DNA of 64,000 nt. It comes from Herminiimonas arsenitoxidans. GTDB taxonomy: Bacteria > Pseudomonadota > Gammaproteobacteria > Burkholderiales > Burkholderiaceae_D. Under the pieces are notes generated by a model. It had not been told where the DNA came from and did no database searches. It worked only from the letters and a program-made list of their open reading frames with translations. The DNA is taken from the NCBI RefSeq assembly GCF_900130075.1, contig NZ_LT671418.1, forward strand, positions 1,736,001 to 1,800,000, given 5' to 3'. Shown piece after piece: positions 25,781 to 35,320 of this stretch. A program made the position numbers and the translations under genes. Numbering within the stretch: position 1 is the stretch's first letter; every line of letters starts with the position of its first letter.

Positions 25781-27218
25781 AGCGGCCTCGTGCCTGTACG
25801 GGAGGCTCATTACGGCGCGCATGCTTGCTAGCGATAGACGGCACTGTCATTGCTACCAATGCACAACCAGCACCTACGACAAACCAGAAATACCAGTTGA
25901 AGACCAGATAGCCGAACATATTGTCCGAAGACGAGACAACCAGATAAACAATCACTATAGAAATCGTGATGAATGCAGCCAGCTTGTCGATACGCGCCAG
26001 TGATTTGAGTATCACCACCATGCGTGCATACAGGAAGAGATAAGCACACAGGCCAATCACACCCGCATCGAAGAACCATTGCACATACACATTGTGCGCA
26101 CCCCAGCTAATCTTGTTGGCAGCCGAGAAGAAGGTTTGCGAGAAATGGCGAAACCCCTCCAGACCATAACCGAACAGATAATGACTAGGTCGCATCCACT
26201 GCAAGCCGCTTTCCCAGATCGAAAGTCGCCATGCAAACGAATTCAATTTGGCATAGCCCACCGCTTCCGTGCCACTACCGAGATCAAGCAGACGGTCGCG
26301 GATTTCCGGCACCAGCAAAGCCACTACCGGCAACAGCATCAGATACAGCAGATAGCGTCTTTCGAAGAACAGTGCATAACCGATAAATACGAACAGGCAG
26401 GCGATCCACGCGCTACGCGTCTGCGTCAACACCAGCAGTGCCAGCAGGTATACAAAATAAAGCGTCAGCACGACACGTGTACCGCTACTGAGTTGTGTCG
26501 CCTTGTCCTTGAGCGTGAACAAGGTCAAAGGAATAATCAGCATCAGATAGAACGCAAAGATATTCGGATGCGTGAAAGTCGATTGCAGACGGAATCCTTC
26601 CGGCCCGCCGGCTCTGCCATTCAGTGCAATATCGACTAGGGAATAAATTGCCGGCAAGACGGATGACCACAGCACCAGCTTGACGCAATGTCTGAAGTCT
26701 TTCGCCGATCGCACGAAATAGAAGGCGCTGACGAACACAGCGAAATAAGACAGCAAGGTCAGATAAGTGCGGATCGCATCGCCTTTTTCCGGTGAGATCA
26801 CCAAACCGAAGAATGCGACCAACAGGAATGGCAACCATGCCATAGCCATTTTCTTCGGCAGGTAGGATGGCTTCTCTATGACCAGTATGCAAGCCAGCAG
26901 AATCACGCACAGATTAATGACACCACCCAAGCCGGTTGTATAAGCACCGATGGAAAAACGTGTCGAGTCGAGTATCACATCGCCGGCCGATCTGAAAACG
27001 ATAATCAGCGTCAGCAACAACATGCGATTGAATAACAAGAGAAAACCGAATAACAGAAACGCGGGCAGCGCCAGCAAGCGTGCCAGCTTGTAATCCATCA
27101 CATCCGCATAGAAAGGCACGACGATACCGGCCACCAAGGCAAGTAGCACAACTGCCAGCACCGCATATTTATCGCTGCTTCCCGGAAGCCAGCGCGTATG
27201 CACAGTGTCTGTATTCAT
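25773..27218 (-). CDS. O-antigen ligase / Wzy-like polymerase family membrane protein
   Basis: About 481 residues from the start at 27218 (MNTDTVHTRW), which has GGTGAG upstream; a longer frame is open but lacks a better site. There are about twelve spans, with a periplasmic loop in the Wzy_C/O-antigen ligase region: TQTRSAWIACLFVFIGYALF and SWGAHNVYVQWFFDAGVIGL. The HNxxxQ-type element is typical of O-antigen ligase/polymerase proteins. As the only such protein in the cluster, it is the likely polymerase that joins repeat units in the periplasm. Confidence 0.88.
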   Translation of the reverse strand: MNTDTVHTRWLPGSSDKYAVLAVVLLALVAGIVVPFYADVMDYKLARLLALPAFLLFGFLLLFNRMLLLTLIIVFRSAGDVILDSTRFSIGAYTTGLGGVINLCVILLACILVIEKPSYLPKKMAMAWLPFLLVAFFGLVISPEKGDAIRTYLTLLSYFAVFVSAFYFVRSAKDFRHCVKLVLWSSVLPAIYSLVDIALNGRAGGPEGFRLQSTFTHPNIFAFYLMLIIPLTLFTLKDKATQLSSGTRVVLTLYFVYLLALLVLTQTRSAWIACLFVFIGYALFFERRYLLYLMLLPVVALLVPEIRDRLLDLGSGTEAVGYAKLNSFAWRLSIWESGLQWMRPSHYLFGYGLEGFRHFSQTFFSAANKISWGAHNVYVQWFFDAGVIGLCAYLFLYARMVVILKSLARIDKLAAFITISIVIVYLVVSSSDNMFGYLVFNWYFWFVVGAGCALVAMTVPSIASKHARRNEPPVQARGRYE

Positions 27219-27311
27219 GGTCGGCTCACCCAGCATGCGACGACTCCTGACGCTGAATGAACAGCGCATGCACACAGGACATATCGCGATAGATGATGAA
27301 ATCCATGCTTG

Positions 27312-28388
27312 TTACGCCGCCAACTCTTGCGCGACGCTCATGCTGGTTTTGCCGGGAAAGCGACGGATCAACCACGAGCGGATCGCATTCCATTCTCCGG
27401 TTTCCGGTGCATTCCGCGACTGGAACTGGAAGTAGCGCCACAGCAGGCGCGCATCCTGACGCGTCGATGCCGCCTTGCGGAATATCAGCTCGCGCTCCAA
27501 TTCATCGGATGCGCCCAAGCCGCGTCGCAGCGTGTAAGCCATCTGCTCAAACTCATCGGAAAAATCAGTTTGCCCGGCAACATCAAACAGAATGCCGCCG
27601 TGATTGCAAAAAGGAGCAGGATCGAAGTAAGGCAAGTCGTGCATGGTGCAAAAGGAACGCGTCAGATAACGCGATATCGTCAGTGATACTTCTACCTGTT
27701 CACGGAAGCGCGTTGCACTGACGTTGCTGCCGTGCCAGCGGTATTGAATCAGTTGCGACGGTACATTGCTGCATTTACCCAGGATCGCCAGTTGCCCGAA
27801 CATGAAGTAATCCTCGGCCAGGCTGTTGACCTCAAGACGTTTGTCGGCAGACATCACATTCAAGAAATCAACGCCGTAACGCACACCCAGATTTTTTACC
27901 GCAGAAAAATCCATCATCGCTGCCGGATGGGTAATCGGGTTACGGAAGAAGCTGGCAGCAGCAACGCGATGACGACCAATAGGCATCTTGATGTTGCCGG
28001 TCACAAGACCTGCGCCGTCGATCACGGCAGATTGCCCGCTGATGGCTATACATTCTGGCTGCCGCTTGAATGCAGCCAGTACAACGTCCATCCTGTCGGG
28101 GAAACACACATCGTCGGCATCGTGGCGCATTACGTATTTGCAATCGCTGATATCCAGACCGCGATTAAGCAAGCCGGCCAGCCCTTCCGCATCGGGAAAG
28201 CTGTACACATCTATACGCGGATCGCGCTGATGGTAATCTTCGGCCAATTCCAGGCTGCCATCGGTAGAACCATGATCCAGCACCAGCACACGCCAATCCT
28301 TGAACGTCTGCATGCAAATGCTATCCAGCGATGCCGCCAGATAATCGATGCCATTCTTGACTGGTAGTAAAACATCTATCGTCGCCAA
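27312..28388 (-). CDS. Glycosyltransferase, family 2 (TTG start)
   Basis: A 358-residue cytosolic GT-A enzyme. It opens ATIDVLLPVKNGIDYLAASL, then LVLDHGSTDGSLELA and the metal-binding MRHDADDVCFPDRM. The start codon is TTG, preceded by GGGAG at about 8 nt. The C-terminal 100 residues have no clear domain. It adds one sugar to the lipid-linked unit; donor and linkage cannot be told. Between its stop and the polymerase start lie about 90 bp with no gene. Confidence 0.9.
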   Translation of the reverse strand: MATIDVLLPVKNGIDYLAASLDSICMQTFKDWRVLVLDHGSTDGSLELAEDYHQRDPRIDVYSFPDAEGLAGLLNRGLDISDCKYVMRHDADDVCFPDRMDVVLAAFKRQPECIAISGQSAVIDGAGLVTGNIKMPIGRHRVAAASFFRNPITHPAAMMDFSAVKNLGVRYGVDFLNVMSADKRLEVNSLAEDYFMFGQLAILGKCSNVPSQLIQYRWHGSNVSATRFREQVEVSLTISRYLTRSFCTMHDLPYFDPAPFCNHGGILFDVAGQTDFSDEFEQMAYTLRRGLGASDELERELIFRKAASTRQDARLLWRYFQFQSRNAPETGEWNAIRSWLIRRFPGKTSMSVAQELAA

Positions 28389-28400
28389 AATAATGCTCCC

Positions 28401-29402
28401 TTAAATGACTGCCGACATCGCGTCGGAGCGTGCAATGTGTATTTCTCTATTGGGCTTCTGCAAGGTGACCTGCTCGCTACCGCTCGTCCACGCCTCGACG
28501 TAACGGGAATTTTTTCCATAGCTGTTGTCGAGCACGATATTTTTCCGGCGCAGCAAACAAGCCAGAATGTGGCCGTGCAAACGGTCGGTGACGATCAGAT
28601 CGTGACGCGCAAATAGCTGCGCAGCATCTGTCACCAACCGTGCGGAATACGCTATCCACAGTCGCACCAGCATCCTGTTGGCATAACGTCCCATGCCTCT
28701 GCGGAAGAAAGCACCGATCGCACGCCGGAACAGATTGATGTTCTCTTCGCGTGCACCAACGAATTCAGGCCAGTCGGTTACTGTCGCTACATCGATATCC
28801 GGCAATGCATCCTGAGCGCCGCCTTCATCATCAACACGACTGATACGCAATGTTTGTTGTGATGGATGGTTCACAGCTGCGCTCATCGGATAAAGTTGAT
28901 GCGCCATATCCGGCAACAGATAAACGTGGTCTGTAAATTCCTGCGCCATCTTGAAGGAAACATGGTCACGTACACAGATGTGCACATCGCCATGCGTGCG
29001 AAACAGTTTTGCCGAAGCGGCCATCTTTTCTTTCGAAGAGAAATGCAGCGACTGCGGCAACACAATGATGCGGTTGCGCTTTTGTGTCTGCACGATGTTT
29101 TCGCGCAGGTTTTGGAAATAAGGATAAAGGTCGCCGAAGTTACCGCCACCGTGAAACACAATCACATCGTCACGCGCTATCCATCGCGTGTCGTATGCAA
29201 AGTAAGGTGCGATCAGCTTGGGCACCAAACCTTTCTTGTGAAAAAAAGCCAACGTACCATGCATGATCAACAGATCACCGACATTACCGTGCGTCGGAAT
29301 ATCCACGTAATGAAATGGCGCATCACCAATCAGATCAACCAGCACATCGTGCTTGCTCATCAAATCCATGCACAGTTCTTCGTGTCTCTTGTCAGGCTGC
29401 AT
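28401..29402 (-). CDS. Polysaccharide pyruvyl transferase family protein
   Basis: A 333-residue protein of the PS_pyruv_trans family. Diagnostic parts are HYVDIPTHGNVGDLLIMHG, VIVFHGGGNFGDLYP, IIVLPQSLHFSSKEKM, ICVRDHVSFKMA and DLIVTDRLHGHILACLL. It would transfer pyruvate from phosphoenolpyruvate to a sugar as a ketal, adding negative charge to the polymer, as ExoV or EpsO do. It starts 15 bp after the EpsG stop. An internal start at MDLMSKH is possible, since neither ribosome site is strong. Confidence 0.92.
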   Translation of the reverse strand: MQPDKRHEELCMDLMSKHDVLVDLIGDAPFHYVDIPTHGNVGDLLIMHGTLAFFHKKGLVPKLIAPYFAYDTRWIARDDVIVFHGGGNFGDLYPYFQNLRENIVQTQKRNRIIVLPQSLHFSSKEKMAASAKLFRTHGDVHICVRDHVSFKMAQEFTDHVYLLPDMAHQLYPMSAAVNHPSQQTLRISRVDDEGGAQDALPDIDVATVTDWPEFVGAREENINLFRRAIGAFFRRGMGRYANRMLVRLWIAYSARLVTDAAQLFARHDLIVTDRLHGHILACLLRRKNIVLDNSYGKNSRYVEAWTSGSEQVTLQKPNREIHIARSDAMSAVI

Positions 29403-29416
29403 GCGGTCTCGTCAAA

Positions 29417-30316
29417 TCAATATTCGTTGAGCACTGCGCCCACCACCAGCACACCACTCTGCTTCATGGAATCAACCAGATTGCCGATTGCACCGGTATG
29501 ACTGATGTCTTTACGTGCGACCACCAATGCTGCACCGGCGCGCGCAGCAGCCATCTGACCATCGGCATAATCGTAATCAGGTGGCGTATCGATCAGGACT
29601 ACGTCGAACTCATTGCCGAAATCACGCAATAGTTGCGGGAATGCAGCGCGCCCCAGCAACTCTTGCGGATTCGGCGGCAACACACCCGTTGGCAACACAG
29701 ACAGATCCATGAGGGAAGGAATACGCTGCACATCGGCAACGCCTTTACGTCCCGACAAAATGGCCGAGAGTCCGCTGCGGTTCTCGATGCCGAATAGCTG
29801 GTGCTGACGCGGATTGCGCATATCGGCATCGATCAGCAAGGTACGTTGCCCCAATTGCGAAAACAGAATGGCCAAATTCGCCGCAATATAGCTGCGACCA
29901 TCGCCTTGCTCAGCACTGGTAATCGCCAAGGCCGAACGTTGCGCACCAGTCCCGAACCAACGCATCACCAGCTGGCTACGCAAGGCGCGCAAGGCTTCGA
30001 CCTGCTTGCTGAAAGGATCGTAAGCAGCAATCAACTCTTCGCTCACAGTGCTCTGCCCTTTGAGCAGATACGGATAAGCAAACTGGCTCGACAAGGCAAA
30101 TTCGATATCAGCTTCTGTCAACAAACCGAGCGCAATCCCGGCATCGCCAAAGCGCTGCCGACGTACACGCTGCTCCTGCAAAATGCGTTCCGTACCATCT
30201 ACGCTCAGACGGCCGCTTTTTTCCAGAATGCTGCCGATCTGACTGTGCGTAATGCTTGGTTCTTCGCGAAACTGCAGTGTTGCAGCATCTTGAATCTGCG
30301 TTGCTGTTCTGATCAT
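29417..30316 (-). CDS. epsG: EpsG-type chain-length tyrosine kinase with N-terminal MshEN-like region
   Basis: A 299-residue cytosolic ATPase of the BY-kinase/ParA type. Residues 130-295 hold ITSAEQGDGRSYIAANLA (a Walker A with Arg at the usual Lys), LLIDADMRNPRQH (Walker A') and VLIDTPPDYDY (Walker B). The tyrosine-rich tail of Wzc-type kinases is absent; only the final residue is Tyr. Residues 26-80 contain two back-to-back repeats, QIGSILEKSGRLSVDG... and RFGDAGIALGLLTEADIEF, of the pattern found in MshEN/GspE N-terminal domains, some of which bind cyclic di-GMP. With EpsF, the next gene, it would control chain length. Matches EpsG of Methylobacillus-type clusters. Confidence 0.87.
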   Translation of the reverse strand: MIRTATQIQDAATLQFREEPSITHSQIGSILEKSGRLSVDGTERILQEQRVRRQRFGDAGIALGLLTEADIEFALSSQFAYPYLLKGQSTVSEELIAAYDPFSKQVEALRALRSQLVMRWFGTGAQRSALAITSAEQGDGRSYIAANLAILFSQLGQRTLLIDADMRNPRQHQLFGIENRSGLSAILSGRKGVADVQRIPSLMDLSVLPTGVLPPNPQELLGRAAFPQLLRDFGNEFDVVLIDTPPDYDYADGQMAAARAGAALVVARKDISHTGAIGNLVDSMKQSGVLVVGAVLNEY

Positions 30317-30370
30317 GATTTTTCCAATCTGCTTGTTGCTACAGTTACTTCCAATCTCAAGCCCGTTTCG

Positions 30371-31768
30371 TCATGCCGGCAGACCACGCCCCAAACGAGG
30401 TGGTGCATGTCTGTTGCTGATTTTTTTGGTTTTCTCGATCACACCTATCAGCGGTAAACCAAACAATTGCGTCAGATCTTCCGCCGAACGAACACGGTGA
30501 TCCAGCAGTTCCATCGCAATCGCAGCGCCTATGCCGAGCATGGTGCCGACCACTAATGCGACCAATAGATTCAGGAAGAGACGAGGACTGGCGGGATTGC
30601 GCGGTGCTGTCGCTGCCGTCAGTACTGAAATATCCGACTGCATAGATTTGCCTTCCAGATTCGTCTGCGTCAGTCGTTGCGATGCCGTTTCATAGGCACG
30701 TTTGGCATTTTCCATTTCGTTGGACAACACACTTAATTCATCGCGTGCACTATTGAGCGCCAGCACTTTTGTTTTTTGCGCATTCAATGCCGCACGTACT
30801 TCTGCCTCGCGTTGCTGCAGAATGCGAGCGTTGCTCACTATGCCGGTTGATGCCAGGCCGATTTGTTGATTCAGATTGGCGCGTAGTTGATCAACTTCTG
30901 ATTTGGCAGCAATGTATTGCGGATGATTGACGTTGAGTTTTTGCGCAGTGTCGGCAAATTTTGCTTCTGCCTCCGACAATCTGGACTTGAGCGCCTGTAT
31001 CAATGGATTAGCCAACACATCAGGCGATCCACCTGCATTGCTTTGCACTTGTCGTTGACGTGATGATGCTTCTATCGACTGGCCTTGTGCCACTACCAAC
31101 TGACTGGACAATTCATTCAGGCGCGCAGTCTCTACATCCAGCTTGTTATCGCTGCTGAAAATATTGTTTTCCTTCTGATAGGCAGACATCTTGTTTTGCG
31201 CATCTTCGAATTTTTCGCGCAAGATCTTGATTTGATCGTTGATGTAGCCGCTCGCCTTTTGCGCCGGTGCGACCTTCAGATCCACACTTATCTGTTGATA
31301 TGCTGATGCAAAAGCATTCGCTACTCTCGCCACATAATCTGCATCGTCACCTTTGAAGCTGATATTCAACACGCTGCTTTCACGCGCCGGTTCCACTGTC
31401 AGATTGCTGCGCAAGCCATCTGCCAGCCAATCCTGTATCGTCCCCTGCTCCGGATCTATTTTTGCAAAACGTTCCTTGATGGCGGGATCGTCTGCCAGCT
31501 TCAGATCAGCGATCACCTTCAATGCAACAATCTTGCTGTTGACGATATCGACCTGGGTCGGCATATAACCCGGCGTCAGTTGCACCGGCACATTCATGCC
31601 GGTCACTGGATCGATACCCTTGTTGTTTAATACCACTGCCGTCGTTGCCTTGTATGTCTTGGGCATGACCAAGCTGACAACGAAGGTAACGACTAAAGTC
31701 ACCGCCAGCAGTAGCAGAATAATCTTGTAGCGCGCACGCAAGGTGCGCAGGATTTGGGTCAAAGTCAT
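30371..31768 (-). CDS. epsF: Chain-length determinant protein EpsF (Wzz/PCP family)
   Basis: A 465-residue inner-membrane co-polymerase. A first membrane segment (about residues 15-36) is followed by a Wzz domain ([20 protein letters not shown]). A long periplasmic coiled coil runs over residues 165-390. A Pro-containing segment ([13 protein letters not shown]) leads into the second membrane helix and a cytosolic tail. It sets polymer length together with the EpsG kinase, encoded separately here instead of fused as in Wzc. The gene lies between epsE and epsG with short gaps. Confidence 0.93.
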   Translation of the reverse strand: MTLTQILRTLRARYKIILLLLAVTLVVTFVVSLVMPKTYKATTAVVLNNKGIDPVTGMNVPVQLTPGYMPTQVDIVNSKIVALKVIADLKLADDPAIKERFAKIDPEQGTIQDWLADGLRSNLTVEPARESSVLNISFKGDDADYVARVANAFASAYQQISVDLKVAPAQKASGYINDQIKILREKFEDAQNKMSAYQKENNIFSSDNKLDVETARLNELSSQLVVAQGQSIEASSRQRQVQSNAGGSPDVLANPLIQALKSRLSEAEAKFADTAQKLNVNHPQYIAAKSEVDQLRANLNQQIGLASTGIVSNARILQQREAEVRAALNAQKTKVLALNSARDELSVLSNEMENAKRAYETASQRLTQTNLEGKSMQSDISVLTAATAPRNPASPRLFLNLLVALVVGTMLGIGAAIAMELLDHRVRSAEDLTQLFGLPLIGVIEKTKKISNRHAPPRLGRGLPA

Positions 31769-31781
31769 TTTCGGATCTCGC

Positions 31782-32570
31782 TCAGAACAGACTTTCTTTT
31801 ACATAGACTATGTCGTCCGGCTTCAGCAGATCGTCATGCTTGACGCTCATGATCTGTAATACGCCATTGGCATCGCGCCGTTTGATACGCACACCGCGTT
31901 CGGTACCGCGCGGACTCAAACCACCACCGGTCGAAAGCGCCTGCAGAACCATCATGTCGCGTTCCAGCTTGTAGGAACCTGGCTTCTGCACTTCACCGTA
32001 GATATAGAAGCGTGGTGCGCGCTCGACAAACACCGAGTCACCGGCCACCAGTTCGCGATTCTTGGCTGGATCGCCAGACCGCACGAGTTCCAGCATGTCT
32101 ATCGTTTCCTTGGTGGTTTTGCCATCGCGTGTATGAGTGAGGATGACGGTGTCGGCCGCTTCTTCATTGGCACCACCTGCCATCGCCAGAATGTCGGTCA
32201 GGCTGCGCTTGCCATCGACCGGATAACGTCCCGGCTTATTGACTTGCCCGAGCACTGAAACCTGCTGGCTCTGCATATCCGTCACCATCAGATTGACTTG
32301 CGGGTTGCGTATGAAGCCACCTTTATCCAGCAGATCGGCAATCTTCTTCTCGGCCTGACCTGACGACAAGCCGCCAACTTTCACTTCCCCTACCAAAGGA
32401 AAGGAAATACTGCCTGCTTCGCTCACTCTGGTTTCCAGCGTCAAATCGTTGTTGCCGAACACAGTGATCTTCAACACGTCACCCGGCCCTAGCGGTACGT
32501 CAGAAGCAGATGCCCAGCTACCCAGCGTGACCATCAAAATCATTAACATTGCCTGTCTTATTTTTTTCAT
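31782..32570 (-). CDS. epsE: Polysaccharide export protein EpsE (Wza/poly_export family)
   Basis: A 262-residue exported protein. The signal peptide ([15 protein letters not shown]) has no lipobox Cys, unlike most Wza proteins. The Poly_export domain ([17 protein letters not shown]) is followed by two SLBB domains ([35 protein letters not shown]). It would form or dock to the periplasmic part of the export channel. Without a lipid anchor it may rely on the EpsL outer-membrane barrel encoded upstream. RBS and spacing fit the operon. Confidence 0.93.
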   Translation of the reverse strand: MKKIRQAMLMILMVTLGSWASASDVPLGPGDVLKITVFGNNDLTLETRVSEAGSISFPLVGEVKVGGLSSGQAEKKIADLLDKGGFIRNPQVNLMVTDMQSQQVSVLGQVNKPGRYPVDGKRSLTDILAMAGGANEEAADTVILTHTRDGKTTKETIDMLELVRSGDPAKNRELVAGDSVFVERAPRFYIYGEVQKPGSYKLERDMMVLQALSTGGGLSPRGTERGVRIKRRDANGVLQIMSVKHDDLLKPDDIVYVKESLF

Positions 32571-32637
32571 TCTTCACTCCATTGCATCAATTGCTCGGTA
32601 TTGCGGGATGCGTTCAAAATTCGTTCGCGATTCGTCA

Positions 32638-34041
32638 TCAATAAGCGTTATCACGCATCAAAACGACCTTGAAGGTACGCAAAATAATCCATAGATCAAG
32701 CGCCAGCGACCAACGCTTCAAATAGTCCAGATCGTAGGCAATACGTGCCTCCATCTTGTCCAGCGTATTGGTCTCACCGCGGAAGCCATTCACCTGCGCC
32801 CAACCGGTAATGCCGGGCCTGACCTTGTGGCGCAACATGTAGCCTTTGATCTGCTTGCGATACAGCTCGTTGTGCGCGACTGCATGCGGGCGCGGACCAA
32901 CAATGCTCATACGTCCTTGCAGCACATTGAAGAATTGCGGCAATTCGTCGAGGGAAGTCTTGCGCAGGAAAGCACCGATTTTGGTAATGCGCTGATCACC
33001 CTTGGTCGCCTGCACCACGCGTGCACCGTCTTCACACACTGTCATTGAGCGGAATTTGTAGACGATGATTTCTTCACCATCCAAACCGTAACGGCGCTGT
33101 TTGAAAATGACCGGGCCGGGCGAATTCATCTTGATCGCCATCGCAATACCCAACATCACCGGCAGCAACATGATCTGGATAATCGATGCCAGCACAATAT
33201 CGCTGGCACGTTTGACCATGCTGTTAATACCGGTAAACGGCGATTCACAAATAGCCACTACCGGCAAACCGGCAACACTATCGAAGCGCGCCTGGATCAA
33301 GTCGAACACATAAATGTCCGGCAAAAAGTAAATCGATGCCGTGGTGTCCTGCAGCTCATTCAGCAATTTTCGTATGCGCGGCTGCGCAGAAATCGGCTGA
33401 CTGATGAATATCGTATTGATATTGTGCGTACGTACATAAGCCGGAATATCGGCCATACCACCCAGCAATGGCATCTTCTTGTCATCGGGTTGACGTGACT
33501 CATCCCTGTCATCAAAAAATCCACTGACCTCCATGCGTAGATCGGGACTCTCATTGATACGTCCCGCAAGCTGTACGCTCAATTCATTCACGCCCACCAG
33601 AACGACTGAACGCACACCGGTCTTGCGCATACTTGCACCGGCCTTTTGCAATAAAAGCTGACCGCTCAACAAGGTCAATGGCGTCACAAGCAACCAGATC
33701 AATATTTCCGTATACGTGAACAACAAGAACAAGCCAGCCACGTAAGCAAAGAACACCAGCAAGGCGACAGCAAATGACCACGCCAGAAAAATTGATTTAC
33801 CCAAGGCCCATGAATTGGACTGCGACGCATCGCACCAGGGATCAGCCCAACCGAATACGGTGGAGCTGATAAAGAAAGCGAGCACAGCCAGCACTACATG
33901 ATTGGCACTGAATTCCTTGCCCGCAAGTATCGTAATCAGATAGAGCAGGCAGATCACAATCAGAGGATCGAGCAAGCGCCGATAAAATCGACGTGCAGGA
34001 ATATCCGCCGGATATTTGATATGGCTAATGTCAGAATTCAT
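32638..34041 (-). CDS. Undecaprenyl-phosphate sugar phosphotransferase (initiating enzyme)
   Basis: A 467-residue WcaJ-type membrane protein. Five N-terminal spans and a CoA-binding-like middle domain (SVVLVGVNELSVQLAGR; GFFDDRD) lead to the bacterial sugar transferase domain: KRASDIVLASIIQIMLLP, VIFKQRRYGLDGEEIIVYKF, SLDELPQFFNVLQG, SIVGPRPHA and RPGITGWAQVNG. It transfers glucose-1-phosphate, or possibly galactose-1-phosphate, to undecaprenyl phosphate and so starts each repeat unit. It overlaps the epsL stop by 11 bp. Confidence 0.95.
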   Translation of the reverse strand: MNSDISHIKYPADIPARRFYRRLLDPLIVICLLYLITILAGKEFSANHVVLAVLAFFISSTVFGWADPWCDASQSNSWALGKSIFLAWSFAVALLVFFAYVAGLFLLFTYTEILIWLLVTPLTLLSGQLLLQKAGASMRKTGVRSVVLVGVNELSVQLAGRINESPDLRMEVSGFFDDRDESRQPDDKKMPLLGGMADIPAYVRTHNINTIFISQPISAQPRIRKLLNELQDTTASIYFLPDIYVFDLIQARFDSVAGLPVVAICESPFTGINSMVKRASDIVLASIIQIMLLPVMLGIAMAIKMNSPGPVIFKQRRYGLDGEEIIVYKFRSMTVCEDGARVVQATKGDQRITKIGAFLRKTSLDELPQFFNVLQGRMSIVGPRPHAVAHNELYRKQIKGYMLRHKVRPGITGWAQVNGFRGETNTLDKMEARIAYDLDYLKRWSLALDLWIILRTFKVVLMRDNAY

Positions 34042-35254
34042 AGCGCGTACTCAGCTTGACGCCGTCGGTACGATAAGTTGCCGACGTAATATTCGAATCC
34101 AGTTGCGTCCGATAAACGGAGGCACGAATACCTAAATGCCGCGTAGGCTTGTAAGTGATGCCGAGTACGGCGTTGCGATAATCATCGGCTCTATCCAGTG
34201 GCGCCAATCCCTGGATCACTGACACACCGTTGTAATCACGCTTCTCTGAAGTCAATAAAGCATCAACGCGTATCTTGCTGGTGGCATCCCAGGTTGATGC
34301 AAGACTGATTCCGCGATTGCTGGCGTAGTTAGCGGCCAGATCGTCGGTCGCACCGATCTCACGCCAGACACCGAGTGAAACTGCGGTCTTGGCTGTTGCT
34401 TGCCAATACGCAGTCAGCCGCGCGCTAGGTACACTGGAATCGCGTTGCGGGTTCGTTGTGTATTCGCGTTTAGCCCAACCACCCAGGAATTGAACAAAGG
34501 TCTTGCCCGTGATTTGCCAATCGACCTTGGCCTTGACTTCATTCTGGCTGTACGTATTGATAGGTGCATACGCATACTCACCTTCGGCGTGGCGGAAAAC
34601 GATACCGACCTTGTTACCGCTGCTCGCCAGATAATCGAATCCGATATCCGCAGTATTAAGCGTACGTTCTGCCGGCTGCTGCGACTCTAGCTCGTAGCGC
34701 AAATCGTAGCGACTGTATGCGGTGTTGATTTGCCAGCTCGGATGGAGACGCCACGAGGCATCAATATAGTTTCTCTGCTGCACCCGCATATTCGGTTCCA
34801 GACTGCGAAAGTCTTCAAACGGCGTCAGCGCCTTCGAATAACTGGTACCTACATTGCCGGAAAATTGATTGCCAAGTACCCAGTTCCAATTTGCCTTCAG
34901 CTCTTGTCCATCGTTATTGAATTGATTGAAGCGTTCGTACTCGGAATGATTGGCAGACAAATCGGCAGTCAATTTCTGTCGACCAATTTCCTTATCCATG
35001 CGCACGCCTACTGCTGCCCGCGTCCATCTGTCGGAAACCGCTGTACCGCTATCTCGCACATAATCCGGCTGGCGCAAAAGATTGTCGTCGTAGTTCACGC
35101 CATACGTGGCATAAGGCGTGAACGTATCGCCCTCTACTGCTCTCGCAGGAACACAAACCAGTGCGCCAGCGACAAACAAAAGCGGCACCAATCCATACTC
35201 ACCTGCACTCGACACTTCACGGCGCAAATTCATTACGAAAAATTTCGTCATCAT
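34031..35254 (-). CDS. epsL: Outer-membrane beta-barrel EpsL of exopolysaccharide operons
   Basis: 407 residues from the start at 35254 (MMTKFFVMNL), with AGG a few bases upstream. The signal-like segment is VPLLFVAGALVCVPARA. The mature part is a run of amphipathic strands ending in the barrel terminator ...STRYEF, whose last residue is Phe. It matches the EpsL family of Methylobacillus and related PEP-CTERM/EPS clusters (TPYATYGVNYDDNLLRQP). It probably forms the outer-membrane pore or a partner of it for polymer release. It is the first gene of the long operon. Confidence 0.87.
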   Translation of the reverse strand: MMTKFFVMNLRREVSSAGEYGLVPLLFVAGALVCVPARAVEGDTFTPYATYGVNYDDNLLRQPDYVRDSGTAVSDRWTRAAVGVRMDKEIGRQKLTADLSANHSEYERFNQFNNDGQELKANWNWVLGNQFSGNVGTSYSKALTPFEDFRSLEPNMRVQQRNYIDASWRLHPSWQINTAYSRYDLRYELESQQPAERTLNTADIGFDYLASSGNKVGIVFRHAEGEYAYAPINTYSQNEVKAKVDWQITGKTFVQFLGGWAKREYTTNPQRDSSVPSARLTAYWQATAKTAVSLGVWREIGATDDLAANYASNRGISLASTWDATSKIRVDALLTSEKRDYNGVSVIQGLAPLDRADDYRNAVLGITYKPTRHLGIRASVYRTQLDSNITSATYRTDGVKLSTRYEF

Positions 35255-35299
35255 TAGCCTGTGGTGACGCAATGTATGTCGCGCAAAAATTTGTACTTC

Positions 35300-35318
35300 G
35301 CAAAACCTTGTGTTTTGC
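35300..35318. promoter_or_regulatory. Palindrome upstream of epsL
   Basis: GCAAAAC (35300-35306) and GTTTTGC (35312-35318) flank 5 bp, a perfect 7-5-7 palindrome 46 bp ahead of the epsL start. Position and form suit an operator for the EPS operon. No known regulator site is recognised. Confidence 0.4.
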
Positions 35319-35320
35319 AA

